A DNA stretch of 64,000 nucleotides, from contig NZ_JBDOIO010000003.1 in NCBI RefSeq assembly GCF_039831995.1, positions 2,728,001-2,792,000 of the forward strand, given 5' to 3'. Position numbers and translations under genes: made by a program. Below, piece after piece: positions 36,818 through 49,165 of the stretch. Below the pieces are notes generated by a model. It did not search any database. It was not told the origin of the DNA and saw only the letters and a list, made by a program, of their open reading frames with translations. This DNA is from Paenibacillus pabuli. Its GTDB lineage: Bacteria; Bacillota; Bacilli; Paenibacillales; Paenibacillaceae. Within the stretch, counting starts at the first letter, position 1. Every line of letters begins with the position of its first letter.

Positions 36818-37639
36818 CTAGCCCTTCAGTGCGCCTGCAGCCATCCCCCGGACAAGCTGTTTCAACCCGAAAACGAGCAGCAGCAACGAAGGCAGGATAA
36901 CCAGTGCCGTTCCGGCAAACACCAGGTTCCATGCCGTGGATTCCTGAAACTCCAGCATTGAAATTCCGATCTGCACCGTTCTCATCTCTGGCGTGTTTGT
37001 TACAAGCAGTGGCCACAGATAGGAGTTGTACATATTCAGGAATGAATAGATCGCAAGCGTTCCTAATGCAGGACGGGACAGCGGCAGAACATGCGATACA
37101 AAATAGCGGATATGTCCACATCCATCGATCTTCGCTGCCTCGAACAGCTCCTTCGGCAGCTGCATGAAGAACTGCCTTAACAGGAATGTGCCGAATGCCG
37201 TTGCCAGAAACGGCACGGTAAGCCCTTGGTAACTATCCAGCCATCCCCAACTGCGGATCGTCAGATAATTGGGAATCATGGTGACTTCCCATGGGATCAT
37301 CATCGTTGCAACGAACATGCTGAAGATGACGTTTTTGCCTTTAAACTGCATTTTGGCAAAAGCATACGCAGCCATACTCGCTGTTATCAGCTGTCCAAGC
37401 ATCGTAAGACCTGCAACCAGGAACGTATTTCCGATGAAGGAGCCGATGGGAACAATATCGAACACTTCGGTAAAATTGGATAGATCGATCGACTGTGGAA
37501 TGATATGCGGCGGATAGGCGCTGGCATCCTCAGGTGTCATGACTGCCATGAAAAAGGTGTACAGCACCGGATAGAGCACAAGCGCCGCACAGATGGTAAG
37601 CAATGCATACAACAGTGTTTTCGTCCATGGTGTTTTCAT
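36818..37639 (-). CDS. carbohydrate ABC transporter permease (UgpE type)
   Basis: A 273-residue permease with six predicted helices and the EAA motif ELFEAAKIDGCGHIRYFVSHVLPLSRPALG. Its ATG overlaps the stop of the upstream permease as ATGA, so translation is coupled; an earlier in-frame GTG is less likely. It pairs with the UgpA-type protein to form the membrane channel. The binding-protein gene follows after 290 bases of non-coding sequence, in which I see no strong terminator. Confidence 0.88.
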   Translation of the reverse strand: MKTPWTKTLLYALLTICAALVLYPVLYTFFMAVMTPEDASAYPPHIIPQSIDLSNFTEVFDIVPIGSFIGNTFLVAGLTMLGQLITASMAAYAFAKMQFKGKNVIFSMFVATMMIPWEVTMIPNYLTIRSWGWLDSYQGLTVPFLATAFGTFLLRQFFMQLPKELFEAAKIDGCGHIRYFVSHVLPLSRPALGTLAIYSFLNMYNSYLWPLLVTNTPEMRTVQIGISMLEFQESTAWNLVFAGTALVILPSLLLLVFGLKQLVRGMAAGALKG

Positions 37640-38598
37640 TGGTAGTGTACTTTCCTTTCCACCCACTTGAACTGAATCAGGGTCAGCAGCATAATAACCG
37701 CGAATAGGATGAGTGCCTGTGCACTTCCCGTTCCGAAGCGGAAATTAACGAAGGCTTCCTGATAGATGGAATAGACGAATACATTGGTACTGTCCATCGG
37801 GCCACCACGGGTTAATATGTTAATCTGTCCAAACGACTGAAAAGCACCGATGATCGAAACGACTGTTACAAAAAACAGGGTCGGTGAAAGCAGTGGCATG
37901 GAGATTTTGCGAAACGTAAGCAGCGGACCTGCACCATCAATCTTCGCACTTTCATAAATCTCATCCGGGATGCCCTGCAATCCGCTGGACAAGATGATGT
38001 AATTGAATCCGAGATTCATCCAGATCGTCATGATGGAGATGGAGACTAGCGCCCAATCCGGACTGGTCAGCCAAGGAATTGGATCGATGCCCACCTTGCT
38101 AAGCAGATAATTCAACATGCCTAGAGTCGGGTGGAACAGGAACTTCCAGATGACGGCCGACGAACCCACCGATAATACAACCGGGAGAGAGAATACAAAC
38201 TGGAACAAGCGCATGCCCTTGAAACGGTTGTGAGTCAATGCTGCCAGAATCAAGGCAGCCAGTATGCCGGTTGGCACAGTGAACAGGACAAACAGCAGCG
38301 TTACTTTCATTCCCTGCAAAAACAGCCCCGACTGAAACACAGCCTTGAAGTTGTCCAGTCCCACGTAAGCCGCGATTTGACCGGTAGGATCTGTGGAGTG
38401 CAAACTCAGATAAACAGACTTAAACATTGGGTAAAACAGAAACACTGCAAACAAAAGCAGCGATGGTGCCAGGAAACCATAGGCCAGCAAATTCTCCCGC
38501 ATCCGCTGCACTCGCAGCGAAGCTGTCCGGCGCTCTTGGGTACCGGATACGCGCCGTCTGGCGGCGGGCAAGCTGATCCGGTTGTCAAGCTCACTCAT
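37636..38598 (-). CDS. carbohydrate ABC transporter permease (UgpA type)
   Basis: A 320-residue permease. An Arg-rich cytoplasmic tail of ~40 residues precedes six predicted helices (LLAYGFLAPSLLLFAVFLFYPMFKSVYLSL marks the first). The EAA motif is EIYESAKIDGAGPLLTFRKISMPLLSPTLF. First gene of the operon ugpA-ugpE-ugpB-like; the ATG follows AAGGGGGAAG. Partner, sugar specificity and ATPase are as noted for the neighbouring genes. Confidence 0.88.
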   Translation of the reverse strand: MSELDNRISLPAARRRVSGTQERRTASLRVQRMRENLLAYGFLAPSLLLFAVFLFYPMFKSVYLSLHSTDPTGQIAAYVGLDNFKAVFQSGLFLQGMKVTLLFVLFTVPTGILAALILAALTHNRFKGMRLFQFVFSLPVVLSVGSSAVIWKFLFHPTLGMLNYLLSKVGIDPIPWLTSPDWALVSISIMTIWMNLGFNYIILSSGLQGIPDEIYESAKIDGAGPLLTFRKISMPLLSPTLFFVTVVSIIGAFQSFGQINILTRGGPMDSTNVFVYSIYQEAFVNFRFGTGSAQALILFAVIMLLTLIQFKWVERKVHYQ

Positions 38599-38950
38599 CG
38601 GATTTTCTTCCCCCTTGGTCTACGCATTCGGTGTGTGAACGTTACTTAAACTTCAACACCACGTTATCTAGTGTAAAAGTCGAATGTCACAGCAGAATTC
38701 ACTCAGAATCAACGCAGCGTTAATCGTGGACAAGAGGCTTTACCATTTGAACAAGCTTTCACATAGCCAGGTTAAGTGCTTATAAACGAACGGAAAAACC
38801 GCAAGAACCCCCATTCCGGGGTTTTCCTGCGGTTCGTTGTGTAATCAAAATATAAACAGGAATGCCGTAATATCCTCATCCTTTTTTTACAATTATCTAC
38901 AATAAGTCCAATGAACTTGTCGATTCGGTTAAGTCTCCGGTAAAAGCAAT
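38599..38950. other. intergenic region upstream of the sugar ABC operon
   Basis: About 350 bases that hold the operon promoter and, nearer kimA, the kimA terminator. I could not identify a convincing CRE or -35/-10 pair. Confidence 0.4.
38794..38834 (-). terminator. terminator of kimA
   Basis: On the minus strand AACCGCAGGAAAACCCC pairs with GGGGGTTCTTGCGGTT and is followed by TTTCC. It lies about 115 bases beyond the kimA stop. Confidence 0.8.
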
Positions 38951-40774
38951 CTACCGATTAAGATGATACGGCACCGTCGTCACGATCACGTCTTTATAAT
39001 TAATTAAATAGGCCCGGATCATGAAGCTGGTCTGGTTATGCAGTACATTTTGCCACCAATGCTTGGTGATGAATTGCGGAATCAAAATCGTGATATGATC
39101 GGTCTCGGCCGTTTTCCATTCCACGGTATCGATGAATCTCTTCAACGGGCCCATAATGCTGCGATATCTCGATTTAATAACAACCAGCCGCACACCTGGA
39201 TTCCATTCCTCCCACTTCTGCTCCATTTTGCGAATGGACTCATCATCGAATCCGATATACAGGGCAACCACATGATCCGACATCGTCTGCGCATAACTGA
39301 TTGTGTTCATCACCACCCGCGTGATCCCAGCTACCGGAATGACTATCGTGTTGCCTTTGTGGGCCGGCTTATCGAGCTTGATATCAATGCGCAGCTCATC
39401 TGCAATGTTGCAGTAATGGCGGTGAATACGCATGAAGACATATACGACGAGTGGCAAAAAGATAAAGATGACCCACGTTTGCGTGAACTTGGTGAAAATA
39501 AAAATCAAAGTGATCGACAGTGTGGTTAGCATACCGACTGTGTTCACCAGCAGCTTCATCTGCCAGCCAGACGGCTTAACCTTGATCCAGCGAATCATCA
39601 TGCCGAGCTGCGACAGGGTGAATGGGATAAACACGCCTACCGCGTAGAGCGGAATCAGACTTTCCGTATTTCCTTTGAATCCAACAACCAGTAAGGCAGA
39701 CATGACACTGAGAAAAATAATGCCGTTCGAGAAGCCCAGCCGGTCTCCCCTAACCATAAACATATGAGGCATATATTTGTCCTTGGCCATCATGAAGGAC
39801 AGCAGCGGGAATGCGGAATAGGCCGTATTCGCTGCCAGGAACAAGATCAGTGCCGTTACACCCTGAATGATAAAATACATCCAGCCTCTGCCGAAGGTTG
39901 CTTCGGCAATCTGTGAAATGACCGTAGCATGGGGATCCGGTTTCACTCCGTATCCGAAGGCCAGCAAGGTGATCCCGATAAACATGACCCCGAGAATACA
40001 TCCCATGAGCATTAATGTCCCGGCTGCATTTTTCTCCGCAGGCTGCTTGAAGTTCGGAATGGCATTACTGACTGCCTCCACGCCGGTCAGAGCGGAACAG
40101 CCTGAGCTGAATGCCTTCAGCAGCAGAAACATGCTCACATGAGACAGACTTGTTCCGAATTCAGGCGCTGCCGCTTCCATGCCACCCGTCAGAAACTTAA
40201 TGCTGCCTGATATAATCAAAACCGCAATCGAAAAGATAAACAGGTAGATCGGGATCGCCAGCACTGAAGCTGATTCCGTAACTCCCCGCAAATTCATAAT
40301 CGTCAGAAAAACAATCATCATCAGTGCAATCACTACGCTGTAATCATGAAGCACTGGAAAAGCAGATGTAATAGCATCCGTCCCTGCAGATGAACTTACA
40401 GCAACCGTTAGAATATAATCGACCAGCAAAGATCCTCCAGCGATCAGGCTGGATGTTGTCCCCAGATTATCCTTGGCTACGATGTACGCACCGCCACCTG
40501 TAGGATAAGCAAATATCGTCTGGCGATAGGAAAAAATTAAAATGACGAGTAATCCCAGCACAGCAATGGAGATCGGCACAGAATACCACAAGGCGGCAAA
40601 TCCGGCCGCAACGAGCACCAATAAGATCTGTTCCGTACCATAGGCCACGGAGGACAGCGCATCGGAGGATAGGATGGCGAGCGCCTTCCATTTCCCCAAT
40701 TTTTCTGCGTCCAGTTCAGCCGATTTCATCGGTCTGCCGATTAAGATTCTCTTCATTTTGCCAAGCATCATCAT
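38951..40774 (-). CDS. kimA: KimA-type high-affinity potassium transporter (APC superfamily)
   Basis: A 607-residue protein, the same length as B. subtilis KimA (YdaO) and closely similar along its length: ALAILSSDALSSVAYGTEQILL, YRQTIFAYPTGGGAYIVAKDNLG, FSSGCSALTGVEAVSNAIPNFK, TPLYAVGVFIPFTLSQ-like region and the C-terminal TVPYHLNR. Twelve membrane helices are followed by a cytoplasmic USP-like domain (~450-607). KimA is a proton-coupled potassium importer that is inhibited by c-di-AMP binding at the protein level. In B. subtilis its mRNA also has a c-di-AMP riboswitch, which I could not find in the leader here. The ATG follows GGAAGGAAG. Confidence 0.92.
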   Translation of the reverse strand: MMMLGKMKRILIGRPMKSAELDAEKLGKWKALAILSSDALSSVAYGTEQILLVLVAAGFAALWYSVPISIAVLGLLVILIFSYRQTIFAYPTGGGAYIVAKDNLGTTSSLIAGGSLLVDYILTVAVSSSAGTDAITSAFPVLHDYSVVIALMMIVFLTIMNLRGVTESASVLAIPIYLFIFSIAVLIISGSIKFLTGGMEAAAPEFGTSLSHVSMFLLLKAFSSGCSALTGVEAVSNAIPNFKQPAEKNAAGTLMLMGCILGVMFIGITLLAFGYGVKPDPHATVISQIAEATFGRGWMYFIIQGVTALILFLAANTAYSAFPLLSFMMAKDKYMPHMFMVRGDRLGFSNGIIFLSVMSALLVVGFKGNTESLIPLYAVGVFIPFTLSQLGMMIRWIKVKPSGWQMKLLVNTVGMLTTLSITLIFIFTKFTQTWVIFIFLPLVVYVFMRIHRHYCNIADELRIDIKLDKPAHKGNTIVIPVAGITRVVMNTISYAQTMSDHVVALYIGFDDESIRKMEQKWEEWNPGVRLVVIKSRYRSIMGPLKRFIDTVEWKTAETDHITILIPQFITKHWWQNVLHNQTSFMIRAYLINYKDVIVTTVPYHLNR

Positions 40775-41199
40775 TACTTCCTTCCATCTCTCATCTGTGA
40801 AGCATTGTTATTATGCAAAATCCAAGGCTACCTGACAATACGTCATTTCACCCGAAAATCGCCAGCGTGTGATAATGCATTCTACGATTCAATAATGGAT
40901 AACAAAGCGGTTCTTTATCAGTGATTTGAACTTTTTTGAACCAAAATGACGTTTGTTCGCCGAAAAATAAGAAATGGCCCTCGGTTCATCGAACCAAAGG
41001 CCATTTATGTTATGGAAGGTGAATACATGTATTTACATTGTATCACTGCAAGGTGCTATCGTTTCAAATGACTCCTATTGTGACTTAACCATAAGTTTGC
41101 CCATGTATTTATTAAGTAACTTACAGCAGTGGCTACAAAATTCGAAAGCCATTCCCTCACAAACACAATAATGGTTTGAATAGTGAAGTTTTTTGTAGT
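40775..41199. other. intergenic region upstream of kimA
   Basis: About 425 bases. The kimA-proximal ~190 bases are the leader and show no ydaO-type riboswitch core. The distal part holds the terminator of bglP at 40965-41006. No gene was seen. Confidence 0.5.
40965..41006 (-). terminator. terminator of the bgl locus after bglP
   Basis: On the minus strand AAATGGCC pairs with GGCCATTT, and the inner arms TTGGTTCG and CGAGG/GAACC extend the hairpin; CTTATTTTTC follows. It lies about 200 bases beyond the bglP stop. Confidence 0.78.
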
Positions 41200-43218
<2,019 letters not shown>

Positions 43219-43289
43219 AGTTAAATCTTATTTATTTCCTGTTAATCTCATAATATAATTATAAAACCATATTTGTCAACATTTATTTA

Positions 43290-44120
43290 TTAACGATTAA
43301 CCACTCTTTCAATGTGCACCGTCAGATACAGTTTTTCCTCGTTCGTCAGGTCGTGATTGTATTCCTTTTTGACGAACATTTGGATTTTTTCCGTGCATGC
43401 TGCTGCTTCTTGATGTTTCTCTTTAATCATGTCGTAGATATGGTCATAGTTGTTGTTATAGTGCGTTCCATTTAATACTCGTTGCGAGAAGAACTTCAGA
43501 TGGGTAATGAATCGAAAATAACTAAGGGACTCCTCGTCAAATTCCATCTTGAAATGATATTTCGCAATGTTGATGATTTGCTGAATGAATTTGGTCATGT
43601 TCATCGTGGTCACGACCTCTTCATTCATTTCGGCATTGACGACATGCAACGCGATGAAGGCCGCCTCATCTTCGGGAAGTTCGTATCCAAGCCTGGATTT
43701 GATCTGTTCCAGCGTGTTCAATCCTAGGGTAAATTCAGACTTATAGAGTTGCTTGATCTCCCATAACATCACGTTTTTGATCTCGACGCCTTCGCGATAT
43801 CGCTCGATCGCAAAATTAATATGATCCGTCAAGGACACGTAGATATTTTCATTCAGGTTTCTACCCATGTTATCCTTAGCATGGGTGATGACCTCTTCGA
43901 CAATTTCAATCAGCTCGATCTGAACCTCACGCAGCAGCATTTTGAAATTATCAGAAGTCTGCTTGTTCTTAAGGGTAAATACCTTCTGGATACGGGTCTC
44001 GTCTACTTTGTCTCCCGGTTTCTTCTTGAAGGCAATTCCTCGTCCCATCACGACAAGCTCAGCCCCATCAGTCTGATATGTGCTGATCACATTGTTGTTA
44101 ATGACCTTGGCTATTTTCAC
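43290..44120 (-). CDS. licT: transcription antiterminator LicT (BglG family)
   Basis: A 276-residue antiterminator: an N-terminal co-antiterminator RNA-binding domain (KIAKVINNNVISTYQTDGAELVVMGRGIAFKKKPGD, ~1-56) and two PRD domains (~65-170 and ~175-276) with conserved histidines in SLTDHINFAIER, AFIALHVVNAEM, RFITHLKFFSQRV and YLTVHIERVV. Phosphorylation of these by HPr and the sugar EII tunes its activity. A GTG start at 44120 fits best: GGGGG lies six bases upstream and the protein then begins as canonical LicT (277 residues in B. subtilis). The ATG two codons earlier abuts GGGGG. Its own leader carries a RAT, so it is autoregulated. Confidence 0.93.
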   Translation of the reverse strand: MKIAKVINNNVISTYQTDGAELVVMGRGIAFKKKPGDKVDETRIQKVFTLKNKQTSDNFKMLLREVQIELIEIVEEVITHAKDNMGRNLNENIYVSLTDHINFAIERYREGVEIKNVMLWEIKQLYKSEFTLGLNTLEQIKSRLGYELPEDEAAFIALHVVNAEMNEEVVTTMNMTKFIQQIINIAKYHFKMEFDEESLSYFRFITHLKFFSQRVLNGTHYNNNYDHIYDMIKEKHQEAAACTEKIQMFVKKEYNHDLTNEEKLYLTVHIERVVNR

Positions 44121-44177
44121 TTCCATCCCCCATTCACGATCCACTCGTAACTGCAACCTATCGCCTTTTGGAAATGC

Positions 44178-44367
44178 AAAAAAAACCTGAAGCATCACAA
44201 AACGGAAAAACGTCCTTAAACGTTATTCTCGGAAGACGGACAGTTTTTTGTCGTAAGGCAGCAAGTAACGCCCATGGGAGCGTGACTAGCCGGTACGACC
44301 GACAAATAAACCGACGCCTACTTTTGCATGCTTAGGTTTTGCCTACATTTTATGTAGTAACAATCCC
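44178..44367 (-). promoter_or_regulatory. LicT antiterminator and terminator upstream of licT
   Basis: On the minus strand GGGATTGTTACTACAT, a short A-rich loop and GTAGGCAAAACC (44332-44367) form a RAT. Its 3' side AAACCTAAGCA can pair with TGCTTCAGGTTT followed by a long T-tract (44178-44194). The loop of this terminator is unusually long, about 135 bases. Confidence 0.85.
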
Positions 44368-44436
44368 AAAACGATATAATTGCGTAAAGTATATCGCGAA
44401 CTCACAGATATGTCAACGCTTTCACAGGAACCATGT

Positions 44437-44475
44437 TACGCAGAAGATCCACCAGGCTTGGTGGACCTTCCTAAA
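44437..44475 (-). other. stable hairpin after bglH without a T-tract
   Basis: On the minus strand GAAGGTCCACCA and TGGTGGATCTTC form a 12-bp stem with a short loop just past the bglH stop codon. No run of T follows, so it is more likely an mRNA-stabilising or processing hairpin than a strong terminator. Confidence 0.5.
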
Positions 44476-44490
44476 TAACAAACGATGGTC

Positions 44491-46071
<1,581 letters not shown>

Positions 46072-46096
46072 AGAATGCATTATGCGGTTTTATAGA

Positions 46097-46125
46097 ACTT
46101 TACCAAGATTTAGGACGGTTGTCAA
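46097..46125 (-). promoter_or_regulatory. sigma-A promoter of the bgl operon
   Basis: On the minus strand a perfect TTGACA (46120-46125), a 17-base spacer and TAAAGT (46097-46102) lie about 25 bases upstream of the first LicT antiterminator. Confidence 0.7.
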
Positions 46126-46238
46126 TTCCATTAATTTAGATGTTTTCCTTATGCTTTTCTCACCAATTTAGAAGCTTCTTAGGTGTTTCTTGAGGATAGC
46201 CCTTTCCACAAGAATCGCAATCTCTATTGATCTATTCG

Positions 46239-47090
46239 TTAAATATTCGAGTTCAGTATACCTGCACGCGGGGTAACTCCAAATGCCTGCGCCAACGTTG
46301 TCAGCTGTTCGTCCGTAATTCGCTGCCGAATCTCTTGACCCGCAACCAACATGTAAACTTGGGCTGCTTTCTCAATCGTCTCAATGAGACCAAAGGCCTC
46401 ATCGATGGTTGTTCCAGTTCCGAAGATCCCGTGCTGCGGCCAGATGACCGCATGATATTCCTTCATTTTCTCCGCCGTCTCACGGCCGATCTCATTCGAT
46501 CCAGGCACCATCCACGGGATGATGCCAACGCCGTCAGGGAAAACGACCACACATTCCGTACACATCTGCCACAGGGTTTTCGTGAATTTGGCTTCATCCA
46601 GTTCGTGGATAAACGTCATCGCCAGTACGTTAGTGGCATGGTTATGCATGACCACCCGGTGGTTCGGGTCCACTTTCAGACGCTCGATGTGACTCATAAA
46701 ATGCGTAGGCAGCTCACTCGTTGGATTGGCTCCATTCTTCAACCCCCAGAGCACTTCCAGTTCCTCACCATCGTTCGAGACACGCAGCAATCCCAGATTG
46801 CTCTCTGGATCGGCGAGTACATTTTTGAAATATTTACCCGAAGCGGTCACGATAACATATTTGCCTGCCAGTTCATGTACCGAAAATGCCGGTTTAATCC
46901 GCCTTGTAACCTGATGGACATCAATATATCTCGCAACTTCCTCTTCTTCCAGCAGATAACTGACATTCCCCCCGTTACGCTCATCCCAGCCATTTTTCCA
47001 CATATGCTGTGTAATCTCCGCCATCTCACGGATAAAGGGAATATTCCAACCTGCTACTTGCGCCGCTTCGTTTCTAAGGGTCACGTTCAT
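46239..47090 (-). CDS. rhaD: rhamnulose-1-phosphate aldolase
   Basis: A 283-residue class II aldolase of the RhaD type, splitting L-rhamnulose 1-phosphate into dihydroxyacetone phosphate and L-lactaldehyde. Features: [18 protein letters not shown] near residue 33, [11 protein letters not shown], the zinc histidines in [13 protein letters not shown], and the third in [10 protein letters not shown]. The ATG at 47090 follows AAGGAGAG; the open frame extends 37 codons upstream through the promoter. No rhaA, rhaB or rhaM is adjacent, so either these lie elsewhere or this is a lone fuculose/rhamnulose aldolase. It has a strong promoter of its own. Confidence 0.9.
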   Translation of the reverse strand: MNVTLRNEAAQVAGWNIPFIREMAEITQHMWKNGWDERNGGNVSYLLEEEEVARYIDVHQVTRRIKPAFSVHELAGKYVIVTASGKYFKNVLADPESNLGLLRVSNDGEELEVLWGLKNGANPTSELPTHFMSHIERLKVDPNHRVVMHNHATNVLAMTFIHELDEAKFTKTLWQMCTECVVVFPDGVGIIPWMVPGSNEIGRETAEKMKEYHAVIWPQHGIFGTGTTIDEAFGLIETIEKAAQVYMLVAGQEIRQRITDEQLTTLAQAFGVTPRAGILNSNI

Positions 47091-47159
47091 GATGATTCTC
47101 TCCTTATTTGGGAAATATTGATACGGTTCACGTACTAGTAAGTTCCTTTTTTCACATTC

Positions 47160-47189
47160 ATTATACCTTTGTTTATCTTTATTAGTCAA
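47160..47189 (-). promoter_or_regulatory. sigma-A promoter of rhaD with flanking repeats
   Basis: On the minus strand TTGACT (47184-47189), an 18-base spacer and a perfect TATAAT (47160-47165). The spacer and the upstream region contain the repeated words AATAAAGAT and ATAAACAAA, compatible with a regulator binding site such as a DeoR- or AraC-type operator. Confidence 0.65.
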
Positions 47190-47257
47190 TGATATAACCA
47201 TAAATGATCTTTATTTATTTTTGTTTATATTTGATTACCCTTATTTTGAAACAACAC

Positions 47258-47365
47258 AAAAAAAATACCCTGCCGGAGTCCGGCAGGGCTAGTCACACAT
47301 CTATCTAACACGAGAAGGGGTTTACAAGAAATATCTTACCCCTTGTACCTTAATAGAAGCTGAAA
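47258..47365 (-). ncRNA. candidate small RNA / repeated terminator element, copy A
   Basis: Downstream of the GNAT gene, a 37-base core (47293-47329) is 36/37 identical to one at 50196-50232. On the minus strand it contains TTGTAAACCCCTTCTCGTG, then about 20 bases, then a 9-bp terminator stem (CCCTGCCGG/CCGGCAGGG) and eight T. The upstream ~35 bases are also partly conserved between copies. The structure, a C-rich single-stranded stretch followed by a terminator, resembles Firmicute small RNAs such as RoxS/RsaE. It could equally be only the terminator of the GNAT gene with a repeated flank. No clear promoter. Confidence 0.4.
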
Positions 47366-47414
47366 ATCGCATAAAAAAACAATGAAAAACGGAAAGTCGG
47401 CCGTATAAGTAAGA

Positions 47415-47972
47415 CTACTTCATGTCTGATCTCGATAAAAAGTAGGACGGATGCATCTTGCCTGTCGGCTCGTAAAATTCATCTTTTTTATACGTAAATC
47501 CGAGCTTCAGCAGCAGTCTTCTTGAAGCACCATTCTCGGGATGATGTCCTGCGAAGATCGCCTTAACGCCCAAATGCTCAAATGCATAGCGAATAACGGC
47601 CTTTGCCGCTTCGAGTGCATACCCTTTACCCCAGTGATCCCTGGTCAGGTGGACACCCAATTCATAGATTTTCTCATCTGGTGCATATGGACGCAATCCG
47701 CAGCACCCTAAGAACACACCTGTTTCCTTATCAAAAATGGGCCAGTACTGTACTTCCATTTCCCGCTGTCGTTCCATTTCCTGCGCAAGTCTGGCTTCGA
47801 TCTCATCCTCACTCAAAAAACCTTTGCTGCTAATCCACTTCGTCACCTCGTGATCTCCCCAGAGCGCAGAAGCCAAAGGCCGATCCTCTTCGCTCCAGGT
47901 GGAGAATTCAAGGCGTTCCGTTTCCAGAAATGAATCTCTGCTCTTCATACCTATTTTATTGGTTTGTTCCAT
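47415..47972 (-). CDS. GNAT N-acetyltransferase (RimJ/RimL type)
   Basis: A 185-residue acetyltransferase of the GCN5 superfamily. ETERLEFSTWSEEDRPLASALWGDHEVTKWIS is the usual start of RimJ/RimL-like proteins; the acetyl-CoA pyrophosphate loop is LTRDHWGKGYALEAAKAVIRYAFEHLGVKAIFAGHHPENGASRRLLLKLGF. Such proteins acetylate N-terminal amino groups of proteins or small molecules; the target is unknown. The ATG follows GGAGGGG. It is probably monocistronic, ending in the element at 47258-47365. Confidence 0.85.
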   Translation of the reverse strand: MEQTNKIGMKSRDSFLETERLEFSTWSEEDRPLASALWGDHEVTKWISSKGFLSEDEIEARLAQEMERQREMEVQYWPIFDKETGVFLGCCGLRPYAPDEKIYELGVHLTRDHWGKGYALEAAKAVIRYAFEHLGVKAIFAGHHPENGASRRLLLKLGFTYKKDEFYEPTGKMHPSYFLSRSDMK

Positions 47973-48124
47973 ATCTTAACCCCTCCTGTCTCTATGCATA
48001 GCCTACTGGATGCCTCTACTATAAATTACTCGAATAGCTCTCCTCATAAACAGAACGATGCAATAAAAGAACTAGCAGGCTGTGACTCTATTGATACATA
48101 TGACTAAGATTCTCTCAATAAACA

Positions 48125-48163
48125 AGAAAAGCCCCTGTCGACATCAAGTCCGACAAGGGCTCA
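48125..48163 (-). terminator. terminator of the 95-residue protein gene
   Basis: On the minus strand GAGCCCTTGTCGGAC pairs with GTCGACAGGGGCTT and is followed by TTCTTGT. It begins 20 bases past the stop codon. Confidence 0.8.
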
Positions 48164-48182
48164 TCAAAGCATGCTACGTTCA

Positions 48183-48470
48183 TTAGAAATCAGCTGTTGC
48201 GATTTGGATCGTACCGGATGCAGCTCCTGCAGCCGTAGTCAACAAGGCAGCAACGAGCAGCAAATGAACCGACAACGTAAGGCTGTTACCCGCAGGAATC
48301 GTATACGTGATCACGGGTGCATTGACACGAGTGACAACCAGATCTACCGGAGCAGGTCCGAAGTTGTTCACCGTGATGCTGGCATTGGTACCTCCAAACA
48401 GATTCTCGTAATACGATTTCCCTACGCCAGCAGCCAGGTTGTAAAACTGTTGTGGTAAAAGGATGGCCAT
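48183..48470 (-). CDS. small hydrophobic hypothetical protein with near-ideal ribosome site
   Basis: A 95-residue protein not recognised as a named family. It begins MAILLPQQFYNLAAGVGKSYYENLFGG and continues as a beta-rich, uncharged chain (ASITVNNFGPAPVDLVVTRVNAPVITYTIPAGNSLTLSVHLLLVAAL) with a hydrophobic C-terminal third, TIQIATADF at the end. There is no classical signal peptide. The composition (Ala/Val/Thr/Asn rich, few charges) is like spore-surface or exosporium-associated proteins. The ATG follows AAAGGAGGTGA, an essentially perfect match to the 16S 3' end, and a strong terminator follows, so it is probably made at high level, possibly in sporulation. Monocistronic. Confidence 0.7.
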   Translation of the reverse strand: MAILLPQQFYNLAAGVGKSYYENLFGGTNASITVNNFGPAPVDLVVTRVNAPVITYTIPAGNSLTLSVHLLLVAALLTTAAGAASGTIQIATADF

Positions 48471-48595
48471 TGAAATCACCTCCTTTTGCTTTGATACGGT
48501 ATTCTATGTTTGAAATCTAGTATTGTAACGGTAAATTGACCGAGGAATTATGTCTATTTTTGATAGACTTCATAGTTTGTATGGGCGACTTACTC

Positions 48596-48646
48596 AAAAA
48601 GGCCCCAAAGGGAGCGACACAAGATGTGTCTGCCTTCGGGGCCTCA
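48596..48646 (-). terminator. terminator of the DinB-family gene
   Basis: On the minus strand AGGCCCCGAAGG pairs with CCCTTTGGGGCCT, with an inner GACACA/TGTGTC hairpin, and is followed by TTTTTGAG. It begins directly after the stop codon. Confidence 0.85.
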
Positions 48647-48649
48647 TTA

Positions 48650-49138
48650 TTATGCGTATAACATGAAAAAGTTTAGTTCATGGCCTTGCTGCTTAAGATA
48701 GTTGTACAACTGGGAACGATGATGGAATACATGGGTTACCGTCTCAATTTGCCATTTAACCTGTACATGTCCATGTTCCATATAAAATGCTGTGGTCGAT
48801 CGATTCAACAGATCTTCTTCACTCAGTGATACGATGTATGCTTTGTACGTTTCAAAATTACGCCACAGGACTGCTTCCAGCTGTTCAATATCCTCGATAC
48901 CAGATAGGCTATTCTCTATCGTTCCAACTTCCGCTTCACTTTTCTCCTGCATGATGGCAAGGTCTGATGCCGTAATCTGGATCCAGTGGTGAACCAGTTC
49001 CACCAGTGAACGCATGTTTTCCTGAGGGCGATAAGCCCAGTCTTCCGGACGAATCAGGCGAATCAGAGAAGCTCCGGTCCTTACGCCTGTCTCTAATTCA
49101 TTCAACAAATGATCCCGAATTTGCATTGTTCCATTCAT
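48650..49138 (-). CDS. DinB-family (YfiT/DinB) four-helix protein
   Basis: A 162-residue DinB-superfamily protein. The metal-binding histidine pattern is visible: one in LVELVHHWIQIT and two in VTHVFHHRSQLYNYLKQQG, placing three histidines on a four-helix bundle. Many members are metal-dependent enzymes that use bacillithiol or mycothiol, but some have unknown roles; the name reflects damage-inducible DinB of B. subtilis. The ATG follows AAAGGAGATT. It is 27 bases downstream of the AraC-family regulator gene, so they probably form an operon. Confidence 0.85.
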   Translation of the reverse strand: MNGTMQIRDHLLNELETGVRTGASLIRLIRPEDWAYRPQENMRSLVELVHHWIQITASDLAIMQEKSEAEVGTIENSLSGIEDIEQLEAVLWRNFETYKAYIVSLSEEDLLNRSTTAFYMEHGHVQVKWQIETVTHVFHHRSQLYNYLKQQGHELNFFMLYA

Positions 49139-49165
49139 GGATTAAATCTCCTTTATTTTAAATTC

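Noticed and set aside
40775..40970. ydaO c-di-AMP riboswitch before kimA
   Set aside because: Looked for because kimA normally has one; the conserved core motifs were not found by eye.
44437..44475. Terminator between bglH and licT
   Set aside because: The stem is strong but there is no T-tract; the LicT-controlled terminator further down is the real stop.
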